Assembly (NCBI GenBank): GCA_015179125.1
Contig: WHVA01000245.1
Location: 62,001-126,000, forward strand
From: Gautieria morchelliformis
Taxonomy: Eukaryota > Basidiomycota > Agaricomycetes > Gomphales > Gomphaceae
Reading direction: 5' to 3'
Length of the DNA stretch: 64,000 nt
A program made the translations under genes and the position numbers. Below, one piece after another: positions 44,486-56,076 of this stretch (position 1 is the stretch's first letter; the number at the start of each line of letters is the position of its first letter). Under the pieces are notes generated by a model. It saw only the letters and a list, made by a program, of their open reading frames with translations, did no database searches and was not told the DNA's origin.

Positions 44486-47400
44486 GATGTGTGCCCCTGC
44501 TGCCTGTACATAACCGGTTTGCCTGTCTTGAAGTAGAGAATGAAAAGCCCCGACTCCCCTCACTTCATACAGACCCACCGGATAAAGTCACACAAAAGCC
44601 AAATCCGACACCCCGTCTATCCCGCATCCGCCCTTGGGAGCGACGCCTTCCGAAGCGCTATGTCGTTGCTGCCACCCCTGGCCCCAAGTCACTAGTCATT
44701 AAGGTAGAGATCCAGACGACAGATACGGCGGAAGTCAAATCCGGACCCGCCCTTGTCGATTGCGGGGCCACTGGTCAGTTTATGGACCGGGACTATGTGG
44801 AACGGAACCGACTGACCACGCGGAAGTTGCAACGTGCAATCCCGGTGTTCAATGTGGATGGAAGCCCCAATGAGGCAGGGTCCATCACGGAGATAGTGGA
44901 CACAATTCTCCGCTACGATGGACACTCGGAACGCACTTCCTTCGCTGTCACCAGCCTGGGGAAGCAAGACATCATCCTTGGGTTTACCTGGCTTCAAGAG
45001 CACAACCCGGAGATCAATTGGCAGACTCGGAAGGTACTGATGAGTCGATGTCCAGCCAAGTGTCACATGTGCCGGTCGGAAGCGCGGAAGGAGCACCAGG
45101 AGCAGCGGAAGACCGAACGGCTCATACAGACATGTCGTTCCGGCCCCCATCCACTGCTTGCAGAAGAAGACTCGGAAGCGGAATTTGACCCGGATCCCCC
45201 TTCCAAGTCCGATTCCGACGTCATCCGACTCGGCCTGGAAGACGCTCTGACGGAAGGGGAGCGCTTGCTGTACGTAAACCTTCCGCCGGAGGCGGAACAC
45301 ATCCGCGCCACCGGAAATATTTCGCAACACCTTGCTGAAGCCTCTAAGAGGTATGATAGAGTGGAGGCGGAAATTCCGGAGTACCTGCGGGAGTTTGAGG
45401 ACGTCTTCTCCAAGGAGTCATTTGATGCCCTGCCTCCGCGGAAACTGTGGGACCATGCCATCGAGTTGGAGCCTGGGTCGAAGCCCACCAACTGCAAGGT
45501 CTACCCGCTGTCACCCAAGGAGCAGGTAGAGCTCGATGCATTCCTGGCGGAAAATCTCCGTACAGGGAGGATCCGCCCCTCCAAGTCACCCATGGCATCT
45601 CCGGTGTTCTTCATCAAGAAGAAGGACGGCTCGCTCAGACTTGTGCAGGATTACCGGGCCTTGAATGCGATCACGATCAAGAACCGGTACCCCATTCCGC
45701 TCATTTCCGAATTGATCACACAACTCCGCGGGGCGAAGTACTTCACCAAGCTGGATGTCCGCTGGGGCTTCAATAATGTCCGGATCCGGGAGGGAGATGA
45801 GTGGAAGGCCGCATTCCGCACCAACCGAGGACTCTTTGAGCCACAGGTCATGTTCTTTGGCCTCACCAACAGTCCTGCCACGTTCCAGACAATGATGAAT
45901 GACATTTTCCGTGACATGATAGCAGAAGGGGTTGTCTGCGTCTACCTCGATGACATCCTCATCTTCACAAAAACAATGTCCGAACATCGGGAAGTCGTGC
46001 GGAGAGTGCTGGAATGACTCCGGGAGTACAACCTGTGTCTCAAGCCGGAAAAGTGCGAATTTGAGCGGACGCGGATAGAGTATCTTGGGGTGATCGTGTC
46101 GGAAGGAAAGGTGGAAATGGACCCCGTCAAGGTTTCCGGTGTGTCGGATTGGCCGGTGCCGCGGAACAAGAAGGAAGTCCAGTCCTTCATTGGGTTTGTC
46201 AATTTCTACCGGCGGTTCATCAAGGACTTCTCCTGCCACGCCCGTGCCCTCTTCGACCTCACCAAGAAGGAGGTTGGATGGCGGTGGGGAGAGCCGGAAC
46301 GGGCCTCCTTTGACAAACTCAAAGAGCTGATCACTTCCGCCCCGGTCCTGATCTTTCCCGACGACTCTCGCCCTTACCGAGTGGAGGCGGATTCTTCCGA
46401 CGCAGCTACCGGAGCGGTCTTGTCGCAACAGTCATCGGAAGAAGGTGGGGGGTGGCATCCGATTGCCTTCTTCTCTAAGAGTCTCAGTCCGGTCGAGCGG
46501 AACTACGAGATCCATGACAAGGAGATGCTGGCAATCATCCGAGCGCTGGAGGAGTGGCGACACTTCCTTGAGGGTGCTCTATGCCCATTTGAGATCTGGA
46601 CAGACCACAAGAACCTTGAGTATTTCCGCACGTCTAAGAAGTTGAACCGACGACAAGCACGGTGGTCCCTACACCTGTCCCGGTTTGACTTCATGCTCCA
46701 CCACCGCCCCGGCCGCACCATGGGCAAGCCCGATGCCCTATCCCGCCGTGCGGATCATGGAAGCGGAAGCGGAGACAATGCGGATATGACACTGCTCCGC
46801 CCAAGTCTCTTTGCAATCCGCGCCCTAGAAGGAGTGACTGCAGTTGGAGCGGAAGCGGAAATGCTCCGGGACATCCGGAGACAGTATCGGAATGGAGAGA
46901 AGGAGGAGTCGGTGGTGAAGGCAGTGGAGGAACTTCGGAAAGGGCACTCACGGTCTGTACGGGCAGCGGAATGGTCGGAACGGGATGGGCTGCTCCACTT
47001 CAGAGGCAAGGTCTACGTTCCAGATGGGGCGGACCTCCGCCGCCGCATCGTGTCCCAGCACCATGACACACGGGTCGCTGGGCATGCTGGCAGGTGGAAG
47101 ACGCTGGAGTTAGTGGCTCGGAATTACTGGTGGCCTCAGATGTCCCGCTACATTGGACAGTACGTGAAGACATGTGACCTTTGTCTCCGAACCAAAGCGC
47201 AACGACATCCACCCGTCGGAGAACTTGTTCCGCTCCCGATTCCCGAATCCCGCTGGGACACCATCAGCGTCGACTTCATTGTTGAACTCCCAGAGTCTCA
47301 TGGCTACGACGCGATCATGAACGTCGTGGATTCGGTAAGCAAGGTGTCCCACTTCATTCCGACGCACACGACGATCACAGCCCTCGGAGCGGCCCGCCTG

Positions 47401-48642
47401 TTCCTTGCCCATGTCTGGAAGTTGCATGGGCTCCCGAAGCAAGTTGTTTCCGACCGAGGTCCGCAGTTTGTCGCGGAACTGACTCGGGAGCTCTACCGCC
47501 TGCTCGGCATAAAGCTAGCTACCACCACGGCGTACCATCCGCAGGGTGACGGACAGACGGAACGGGTCAATCAGGAGTTGGAGCAATATCTCCGCCTCTT
47601 TGTCAATGAGAGGCAGGACGACTGGGATGAATTACTTCCGCTGGCGGAATTCCAATACAACAACCATGTCCATTCCGCCACACAACAGACTCCCTTCATG
47701 CTCGACTCCGGACGACACCCGCGGATGGGCTTCGAACCACGCCAGGCTGAGTCCCGACTCGAGACGGTCAATGAGTTCCGAGACCGCATGGACTCCACCC
47801 TTTCGGAAGCCAAGTCGGCCCTTGCAAAGGCCAAGGATGACATGGCGAGGTACTACAACCAACGCCGGGTTCCTGCCCCAGAGTACCAAGTTGGAGACAA
47901 GGTGTATCTAGATGCAAGTGACATCCGCACCACACGCCCTTCACAGAAGCTTGCCCACCGCTACCTTGGGCCCTTCACAGTGACGCGGAGGGTTGGACGG
48001 AATGCATACCGCCTCCGACTTCCGATGTCCATGTCCCGCCTCCACCCCGTCTTCAACGTGGTGAAGTTACTCCCTATGCTTGAGGACCCAATTCCAGGTC
48101 GGAAGGCTCATCCGCCACCTCTGCCAGAGATTGTAGATGGGGAGGAGCACTATGTGGTGGAACGGATCCTGGACAGCCGGTTTGTGCGAGGACGACTCCA
48201 ATTCCTCGTGAAATGGGAAGGGTATGGGTACGAAGAGAATTCGTGGGTCCCGGAGCAAGATGTTTCCGCCCCGGACAAGCTCGGGGAGTTCTATAGGACA
48301 CATCCCGGTGCCCCTCGCCGGATCCGCTCGTTGGCATTTCAATCCCTCGTGTCCCGTGCTTCGAGGACGCAGCACGCTAGAGAGGGGGTGATGTCAGGGG
48401 ACACCCTGTTTTCCATTTCCAGTTCCGACTCCATTTCCGAAGACGCTTCCGATTCCGATTCCATCTCCGCCTCCGCTCTCGGAAATGATTCCGCTTCTGG
48501 GAGAACTTCCACCAGTTCTGTTCGCCTTCCCAGTTCCACTCCAATTTCCGAGTTCCACCCTCGGAACAGTGTCGGAAATCAAGCGACTCGCGTAATAGGT
48601 GACATCAAGGGTCGATCAAGGGTCAGGGAGGTGCAGGGTTGA
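44482..48642 (+). pseudogene. pol: Gypsy-C pol with one in-frame TGA, reading into the 3' LTR
   Basis: Protease ALVDCGATGQFMD near 44755 (Cys replaces the usual Ser in DSG). RT SLRLVQDYRALNAITIKNRYP and VYLDDILIFTKT near 45945, then TGA at 46015 where CGA (Arg) fits (VLE-R-LREYNL). RNase H VEADSSDAATGAVL; integrase HDTRVAGHAG, CDLCLRTKAQ, SVDFIVELP, VVSDRGPQFVA, YHPQGDGQTERVN; chromodomain YVVERILDSR / LQFLVKWEGYGYEENSW near 48150-48260. The frame stays open through the purine tract and 83 codons of LTR with a Ser-rich tail. The start at 44482 is only the limit of the open frame (GTG). Confidence 0.92.
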
Positions 48643-48854
48643 TGGCAGGTGCCAAGTGTTGTCCCTGGCTGCGCAGCGTAGTATAATACGGGCTCGCTGA
48701 CATTGGGGGTCCTTAGACTTTTCTCTTTGGATTTCCCCTTGTCAGGTGAGAATCCCCTCTCTTGTATGCTCTGTTCATTTATACAGACTTTGGATTTCCC
48801 CTTGTCAGTTGTGTGGTAGTGTGATCTCCACAACTAGCCAGGGTTGCCCTTACA
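48392..48854 (+). repeat. Gypsy-C 3' LTR (463 bp)
   Basis: Partner of 42660-43122; the pol reading frame enters its first 250 bases. Confidence 0.95.
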
Positions 48855-49375
48855 GGCACGGAGTAGTGGAAACTGCAATGCTGTGGCACGCAGGGACGAT
48901 GCCAGCTGCTCAGTCGAGAATACTGGGCGGAAATTGTGCGGATTAACGCTGGCATAGTCGCTACTTCCCTCTTTTGGGTAGACGTCCCAACATTTAGTGA
49001 GTGCGTCAGGTTTTGCTCCAAGCTTTCTGGGGTGGAAGCGGATCACCATGTTGAACTGTGAGAGATATTCAGACCAGCAGACTTGACGGCGAGTCAAAAT
49101 CTTAGTAGTTGCAAAATACTCAAGGTTCTTATGATCTGTTACAACCTCGATTGGATAAGTTGGACCTTCGAGGTAGTGTCGCCAAATTTTGAAGGCTTCG
49201 AAAATCGCAAGGAGTTCCTTATCGTGGACATCGTAGTTGAGTTCCGGGGCGGAAAAGGTGCAGGAATGAAAAGCAATCGGATGAATTTCTCCGTCGTCGG
49301 GGGAAATGATGGAAAGAATGGCGGCTAGCGCGTAGTCGGAAGCGTCAGTTTCGAGTACAAGCTGGGCATCAGGAA

Positions 49376-49915
49376 TGTTGGGTGCATTTATACTCCTGCA
49401 CCAAAATCAAGCCCAATCAATTCCACCATTCGTATTTCTTTTGATTTTGACTTGAAACCATGCTGACATTCATTCTATGATTTGTCAAATTTTTCTTTGA
49501 TTTTTCAAAGCTGTATTTCTACTTCTTTCCATGTTCTGTCCAACTGACCCTTTGTGGGTGGTTGTGGACAAGTTTCCTTTTTGAGCTGCGGCTGTTCACT
49601 ACCGTGCTACGTTCTATGGGCGCTTAGCATGGCACACCGTGGCACCACGGGCGCTAAAGCGCTGGCTAGTAGTACATGCGCATGAGACACATTTCCCTCC
49701 TCTCTCAGTGACAACTAAATTCACTGAGAGAGGCAAGTAAATTAGTCTTGTTTCTTTTCGATTTGTTGACCTAGAAATCCTGTAGTGAATTAATTTCTAG
49801 GTAGTGTATAATATATTTATAGTGACAACTAAATTCACTGAGAGAGTGAATTAATTTCTAGGCTTCTTTTGAGCACCAAGTCCGAACCTACTGCCTATGA
49901 TTCCTGTCCTCTACA
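49376..49915. mobile_element. Solo LTR D1, 540 bp, TSD AGGAA
   Basis: Runs from TGTTGGGTGCATTTATACTCC to CCTGTCCTCTACA, flanked by AGGAA at 49371-49375 and 49916-49920. It splits gypsy-A RNase H. Inside, GTGACAACTAAATTCACTGAGAGAG occurs twice. Sister of the copy at 52671. Confidence 0.9.
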
Positions 49916-51620
49916 AGGAATCCAGAAACCGAGTATGGGAGCCGTAGTGCAGGCCGCTTTGAGGGCTTCAAATGCGGAACGGCATTCCAGAGTAAAATTC
50001 CATGGGGCACCCTTCCTGGTGAGACGCGTGAGCGGAACGTAATGTTGGAAAAGTTATAAATGAAACGCCGGTAAAAGTTGGCGAAGCCAAGGAAAGACTG
50101 TACATCCTTAACACGTCAGGGTTCCGGCCATTCTTGAATTGCCTTGACCTTGTCCTCTGCCATGGTAAGACCCGTAGGAGAGAGGATGTAGCCAAGGTAT
50201 TCGACCGTGTCGCGGTGCCATTCGCATTTCTCTGCTTTTGTGTAGAGATGATGTTTGCGGAGACAGCGGAGTACTTCGCAGACATGTTCCCGATGTTCTT
50301 CCGGTGAGTTGGAATAGATGAGGATGTCGTCAATGTAGACTAGGACGCATACATCGAGAAGGTCGGAAAATACGTCGTTCATGAATCGCTGAAAAGCAGC
50401 GGGAGCATTGGTTAGACCAAAAGGCATGACAACCCACTCAAAAGCACCATAGCGGGTGCGGAAGGTGGTTTTCCACTCATCACCTTCGCGGATGCGGACA
50501 AGGTGATAAGCATGTCAGAGGTCAATTTTGGTGTAGATCTTCGCCCTGCAGGGAGTGTCGAGTAGATCGGAAATGCGCGGAAGCGGATATTTGTCCTTCT
50601 TAGTGAGGGCGTTGAGTCCGCGGAAATCGACGCAGAGGCAGAGAGATCCATCCTTCTTCTTGATGAAAAGGACCGGAGCGCCATGCGAAGACAGCGAAGG
50701 GCGGATGAAGCCCATGTTGAGATGTTCATTGACGAACTCGCGGAGAGTCTGGAGTTCACTTTGCGAAAGGGAGTAGATCGGTCCAAGGGGCGGAGATGCT
50801 CCTTCTTCCAAATCTATCTTCAGATCGTAAGGTCGATGTTCAGCAGGTTTGTTGGCTTTGGCTTTATTGAACACGTCCGGGAAGTCACGATATTCTTCCG
50901 GAACTGAGCTCATGTCGACCGGAGCGGAAGTCGAGGCGGAACGAGCCTTGACTGAAGCCGAATCGGATAGGTGAAGCTGAAAAACGGTCGTGTCTTCTTG
51001 CCGTTGCAATACACGGAAAGCGGTGGCAGAAACGAGCGCAATTCGAGGAGCTTCGAGGGACGGAGGTGCTAAAGCGGGACCGGAGTGTGGAACTGAATCC
51101 ACAAGCGGAGTTGCAGAAGAGGCCTGAGCCATCTTTGCGGACGACATCGGAATAGATGGAAGTTGATCTGGGGTACGGAACTGTATCTGACCCAATGCCC
51201 AGTTAATCAATGGATTATATCGGGTGAGCCAATTGTGTCCTAGTACAACGGAACAGCTAGCATCTAGCGGAGTAACGTAAAATGTAACTTCATGGTTGTC
51301 CCCAGTAGCGAAACGGATAGACAGATCCATGACTTGGGAAATTGCCGTGTTGGATGACCCGTCGAAAAGGCGGAGCGGAATTGTCGGAATGTTGCGGGTC
51401 GGAAGTTTATGTTTCAAAACAAAGTCGGAATTGAGGAAGCAATGAGTCGAACCAGAATCGATCAATGCTGTAAACGGGGGTGCGGAAATTGTGTCTGAAG
51501 TCAGTGGAATGGAGACAGAGTCGGAGGACGAAAGAGCGGATGCGTTGAGTTTAACCTCATTTGTTGCACGAATGGGGTCAACACAGCCCTCAGCTCGTGC
51601 GGAGGCTGGAGGACTGCTGA

Positions 51621-53541
51621 CTATTGTTTTGCATCCGTAGCGGGAGTCACTTCGGATTTCTCTTCCGTCTTCGCTGCGCAGCCCTTGGCCTTAGCAGCAG
51701 AAGCGGAAGCTCGGGTGCAGTCGCGAGCGACGTGACCGCCTTTGCCGCAGAAAAGGCAAAGGTTGTTGTCCATGTGACGCTGGCGTTCTGCAGGGGTTAG
51801 CTTGCCGTCCTTTCCAAGTTTGTCGGAAAGGTCCGGAGTGCTTTTCCGGGTGTTGGTGTTGGAACCAGAGGCCTGGTTGTTGCGAGGGGTGGAGTTGTTG
51901 CTCCGGTTGCCGGAGTTGGAGCCGGAACTGTTGTTGTTGTTGTTGTTTCCGGAGTTGTTGTTTCCGGAATTAGTCTTCTTCTTGTCTTTGTCAGACTTCT
52001 TGTCGGAAGACTTGTCGTTCTTGGTCTGGGTGGAAGTTTCGCGAGCGATCTCAGAATGTCTTTCCCAGTAGCGCGAATCGATGGATTGGGCAAGGTTGCG
52101 GAGGTCGGTAAGGGTGGCGGGCTTTCTGACGCGGGCAATTTCATCCTTGATCCGGGATGGCAAGCCCATGTAGAATTGGCATCGGAGTGCTGCTTCTCCC
52201 CATTGGACTTGAGGAGCAAGCTGCTGGAATGTGATGATATATTTAGCTATCTTATGAGTGTCTTTCATACGAAGCTTATCGAGTTCATTTTCCGCATTGG
52301 CTTCCATATCAAATGGTCCGAAGTTGCTGCGGAGTTCGGAAATGAAGTTGTGGTAATCGTCAGCCCAATCGACGAGGGCGAACGGGTCCATGAGGGCAGG
52401 TTTGAAATAGTCGAGAGCCGTGCCTCGGAGATAGGAAAGGGCGTAGTTGACCTTTCGTTCGTCGCCGGGAAAGGCATCGGGACGATCACGGAAGTTGAGT
52501 TGAAGCTGGACAAAAAAGGCTGGAGCTTCTTGGGGTCAGAACCGTTGAATTGATCCGGCTCGCGGACCTTAGTTTTGGGGCGTGGTGGGGCTTGAGCCGG
52601 GTGCTGAAGTTGTCCAGCTAGCATTGCAATAGCTTGTGCAAGATCCGGAACTGGCACGGGCAGAACTGGGTGTTGGGTGCATTTATGCTCCTGCACCAAA
52701 ATCAAGCATAATATATTCGATTTGCTGTATGGTGTTTCAATCTCTTCTCACATTGTTCTTGTACCATGCACCCATTTCTCTGATTATTTTCGAAATTTTC
52801 CAGTCACTCCTTACCTCTCCACTTCATCTTGTTATTTCTATTTTCACAAGCGGCTGCACCCAGCGGAGTCTGAAATGACTTCGACGCGCGAGCTCTTGGG
52901 CGCTAAAGGGCCGGGTAGTAGTACATGCACAGTGAGACAGATTTCCCCCTCTCTCAGTGACAACTAAATTCACTGAGAGAGGCAAGTAAATTAGTCTAGT
53001 GTTCTTTCAATTTATTGACCTAGAAATCCTCTGTAGTGAATTAATTTCTAGGTAGTGTATAATATATTTACAGTGACAACTAAATTCACTGAGAGAGTGA
53101 ATTAATTTCTAGTCTATTCTTTTGAGCAACAAGTCCATACCTACTGCCTATAATTCCTGTCCTCTACACTGGGTTGGCGGGAATCGGAGGTGGGATTGGA
53201 GGTGGAGGACCGCCTGGGGGACCACTGGATGGGCCGCTGTGAGGGCCACCTGGAGGTGGTCCTGGTGGAGGTGGTGGTGGTGGAGCTGGGCGTCGGAATG
53301 ATGCTGCTGTTTGTTCGCCGCTGCTACTCGTCGAGTTTCTGTCATAGTCAGGATTGTCGTCGGGATTAGCGTCGGGAACTTCTTCAAAGCATTGTGGAAT
53401 AGCATCGGAGAGCTCATTGTTGGCACGAGAGCTGCCGGAGGGTTCCACGTGCCTTGGTGCTGCGGATCTAAGACTGCCAAAATAAGAGAGAGCTTTGACA
53501 GCTCCTGCTCGAGCTGAAGTAGCTGTGGTACGAGGAGGCAT
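51621..53541 (-). pseudogene. gag: Gypsy-A gag, broken by a solo LTR and a frameshift
   Basis: Starts at 53541 (MPPRTTATSARAG) with a Pro-rich segment, and is cut by the solo LTR at 52671-53168. It resumes with DLAQAIAMLAGQLQ and FNGSDPKKLQ, then shifts frame at the six-A run 52512-52517. The capsid (DWADDYHNFISELRSNFG, FYMGLPSRIKDEIA) and zinc knuckle CLFCGKGGHVARDC follow, ending at 51621. A run of Asn/Ser/Gly (about 51890-51970) is low complexity. Pol begins right after, in another frame. Confidence 0.88.
52671..53168. mobile_element. Solo LTR D2, 498 bp, TSD CTGGG
   Basis: Same ends as D1 (TGTTGGGTGCATTTATGCTCC to TCCTCTACA), flanked by CTGGG at 52666-52670 and 53169-53173. It splits the gypsy-A gag. 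About 40 bp shorter than D1, mainly in the first half. Confidence 0.9.
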
Positions 53542-53574
53542 AGCGGTAGTTATCAGGTGGGAATCAGATAATAC

Positions 53575-54291
53575 TGTTACGTATCGGAATTCCCAGAGGT
53601 CGGAACTGGAAAGGACAATGGCTTCAACTTATGTGTTGCGCCCCTGATGAACTACCGTCCTAAGTATTTCGGAATTGACTTGCGGATATTGGAGAAGGCG
53701 GAAGTTGGGAGCAGAGTACTGAAGGTCGAGGGTCGAGGGTCGGAGGGCAAAGGTCGGAAGAGGCGGGAGAGGCGGAGGACAGAGGTTCGAGGACTGAGGG
53801 AGACAAGACTAGCAAAACTCGCTGTGCTAAGAACAGGAGACAGTGCAAAGGGAATCACGTATCGATGTCGATTATCTGATTGCAGAAACGGAGACATACA
53901 TGAGGGGGTTTTATACAAAGAGCAGAAGCAACACGTAATGGTATGATACTAAGCAAGTTCCTGAGAGTGCGGGAATCGGATAGACATACGGGGCAAGTAA
54001 CTAATGCGGAACAATGGGGTGACAACGGGGGTGCAGGGTAGGGTAAGTACAATGGCAAAGAACAAGGCGAGTAAGTACAATAGGCATCGGAAGAAGCGGA
54101 ACTACGGAAATGGTATCTTGCTGTGCTCAGGGTCGAGTACGGGGGCCGGTATCTGGAGGTGGCCGGGGGTACTGAAAGAACAAGGGGTCGAGGTAGAGGG
54201 TTGCGGATGTTGCGGATGTCGGAATAGAGTCGGAGGTGGTGCAGAGGATATGCGGAGGTGGCGGAGATGGTTGATCGGAACAGTCGTAACA
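53575..54291 (-). repeat. Gypsy-A 5' LTR (717 bp)
   Basis: Partner of 29895-30611. The gag ATG lies only 34 bp inside. I could not match the primer-binding site to a tRNA. Confidence 0.92.
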
Positions 54292-54296
54292 TTTCC

Positions 54297-55210
54297 TGCA
54301 ATTGTGCGCTTGTTGAGCGAACCTTCTGGTGGCCTTCCTCATAGTAACGACCTCTAGCGACCACCACCGCTTCATGTACGGTGAGGGTTTCATTTTCTGA
54401 ACTAGCTCTTCTGTGGTGTCGAGAATTGCCTTGTTGAGACCTTCTAGCATCCTATGGAACTCTGGGATGCACCGCGGCAAATCTGATGAGACACCCTTTA
54501 GGTTCTCAGCCAGCCTATCATTGAACTCTTCCCAATCTACCATGTGGTAGTTGTGTTTGGGTGGCTCTTGGCATGCCACTACTGACACATCCAGCGCTGT
54601 GTCCACCTGCATGCCGGTTGGTCCTCTGGGATGGTGTTGCACAAGGTAATGCTATCTAGTTGCTCGCTCGACATAAACACGTTGTCTGTCCATGTGTAAT
54701 TCCCTATTGACTGTGCTATTAGCGTGGGTATTCCATTAGGCAATGCCATCATTAGGTCCCTCTCTATCACTGCCTCTAGCAAAATCTGTGCAGCGTGTAG
54801 ATTGGCTCGAGTAAACAAATGTGCGTTTTTTGGCTCATCCCATTGGGGATGGTACCGGTTGAAGTCACCTAACCATATTAGTCTCTCTTGTTGTCCTTCC
54901 CCCGGCACTCGTCTAACTTCTCCCTGTAGGTATGTGTTAACATGTTGCAGGCTTTCGGAGTGTGCACAATCGCAGTAGAAGTTAAATATCATCACTACAC
55001 CGGCTTGTGTTTTGACTCTGACCCCTGTCACATCAGGGTGCCCCACATCCACCTCTCCCAAGCATCTGTCATGATGTGCTTGCTGACCAGGATCATTGAC
55101 TGGGTGCATGTTTCTTTGTCCCTGTAGTGAGGCTTTGGGTAGATGGTGTACCAGTAGGGGTTTGTGCGAGTGTTGCCTAAGAAGTGTGATCGAGGGTAAG
55201 TATCGAAGGC
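54297..55210 (-). pseudogene. LINE endonuclease part, separated from its RT by gypsy-A
   Basis: Minus-strand frames encode an APE-type endonuclease end: FNFYCDCAHSESLQ, LIWLGDFNRYHPQWDE and NYTWTDNVF, then the linker to RT (VDWEEFNDRLAENL, YMKRWWSLEV). The N-terminal endonuclease half is missing or frameshifted near 55200, as in 5'-truncated LINE copies. At 54292-54296 the sequence TTTCC is the gypsy-A target duplication; the other copy is at 29890-29894 in the LINE linker. Confidence 0.85.
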
Positions 55211-55299
55211 GACGACGGTGGTTTGTGGTGGTGGTGGTGGTGGGAGGAAGAAAGGAGTTCCAATTCGTCAAGTGGCAGACATTGAAATGACTTTACAAG

Positions 55300-55915
55300 T
55301 TCTGCTGTTATCATGCCCCTAAAACAACCTTGTCTATGTATCCCCTCTTGCACAAAACCACTTGCTGCACAGCAACGTCGACGACATCGAGAGCTGCTAA
55401 AAAAAGCACGAGCGAACTGATTATCACGGCTTTTGCGCCTCAAGTCACTCAGTCTGCCGGATTCTTTTCCACACGACATAATGCATCTTTTTTTCGAAAA
55501 TATCTGTCCATTACTAAAAGACCACTGGACAGGATCGGGTCGCTTCAAGAACATTGAACCTGCTGACCCAGGATACCGCCTAGCACCACATATATGGGAA
55601 CAAATAGGCCTTGAAACCACTGAGGCTTACAAGATGATGCCCTCTGATTTCATTGGCACCATGCCCGATATCACCAACTCCAAATATAAAGCAGAATTCT
55701 GGTCATTCTGGGTGCAGTATTTAGGTGTAAATAACCCATGTATCTACATGTACATTAGTTATTACATAATCCCAGTGGGCCCCTTAAGGACCCACTGTAT
55801 AGTTTATGCGTGGGAACCGGCTAGCAATCCCCATCGCATCTTACCCTTACACTGTCACTATGTAGCATCAGAATACCACACATTGGTCAAGTTCTGTCGT
55901 GCTCTTGTGACTTAA
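55300..55915 (+). pseudogene. TNP2-type (CACTA-like) transposase fragment
   Basis: The frame around 55430-55730 encodes SLPDSFPHDIMHLFFENICP, LLKDHWTG, YRLAPHIWEQIG and KAEFWSFWVQYLG, matching the conserved middle of basidiomycete TNP2-family transposases. A preceding frame (55370-55430) has RRRHRELLKKAR before a stop. The frame degenerates after 55740. The LINE 5' end abuts it at about 55210-55290. Confidence 0.7.
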
Positions 55916-56076
55916 GGCTTAAGATAGACATCTTTACACCTTTTTGAACTATCCTGCGGTTGATCACCACGCGACCAACCGATAGTGGATTCGAAGCAAT
56001 CTTGAAAAAGATCGCTGTGTCGATGACTAAACATCGTTGAGACCCTCCAGTAGACCTTCTACTGTCGGCTGCGAGC

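Larger units (their letters stand above)
42660..48854 (+). mobile_element. Gypsy-C: complete young Ty3/gypsy element inside gypsy-A pol
   Basis: LTRs of 463 bp (42660-43122 and 48392-48854), TGTCAGGGGACACC to GCCCTTACA. Target duplication GGCAC at 42655-42659 and 48855-48859. Purine tract AGAGAGGGGGTGA precedes the right LTR. I see one difference between the LTRs (GCGCAATA / GCGTAATA), so it is the most recent large insertion. gag and pol are nearly intact with one TGA each. Confidence 0.95.
41173..51600 (-). pseudogene. pol: Gypsy-A pol, interrupted by gypsy-C and a solo LTR
   Basis: Protease [12 protein letters not shown] near 51460; RT from 50900 ([20 protein letters not shown]) through [10 protein letters not shown] near 50330; RNase H ETDASDYALAAI near 49340 and DHKNLEYFATTK; integrase 42650-41600 (HDHPLSGHQG, CKSCTTCMRAK, SMDFIEKLP, VTSDRGSEFVS, YHPEGDGQTE); chromodomain YEISEILNSK / LQYLVKWAGY near 41350. 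It is cut at 49376-49915 by a solo LTR and at 42660-48854 by gypsy-C. TGA stops lie at 50515 and 50116, both where Arg is expected, and a one-base loss near 50040. Confidence 0.9.
29895..54291 (-). mobile_element. Gypsy-A: complete Ty3/gypsy chromodomain element, nested host
   Basis: LTRs of 717 bp at 53575-54291 (5') and 29895-30611 (3'), reading TGTTACGACTG to TACGTAACA on the minus strand. Target duplication TTTCC at 29890-29894 and 54292-54296. A purine tract (GAAGGGGAGATAC on minus) adjoins the 3' LTR. Removing the four nested insertions and their target duplications leaves 8030 bp: LTR, gag, pol, an antisense gene, LTR. The LTRs differ at about a dozen sites, mostly CG in one and TG or CA in the other. 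It sits in the LINE. Confidence 0.93.

Noticed and set aside
43502-44578. 358-codon minus-strand ORF
   Set aside because: Antisense to gypsy-C gag, whose capsid and zinc knuckle are clear; no domain on this strand.
45586-46428. 280-codon minus-strand ORF
   Set aside because: Complement of the gypsy-C reverse transcriptase, produced by its GC-rich third positions.
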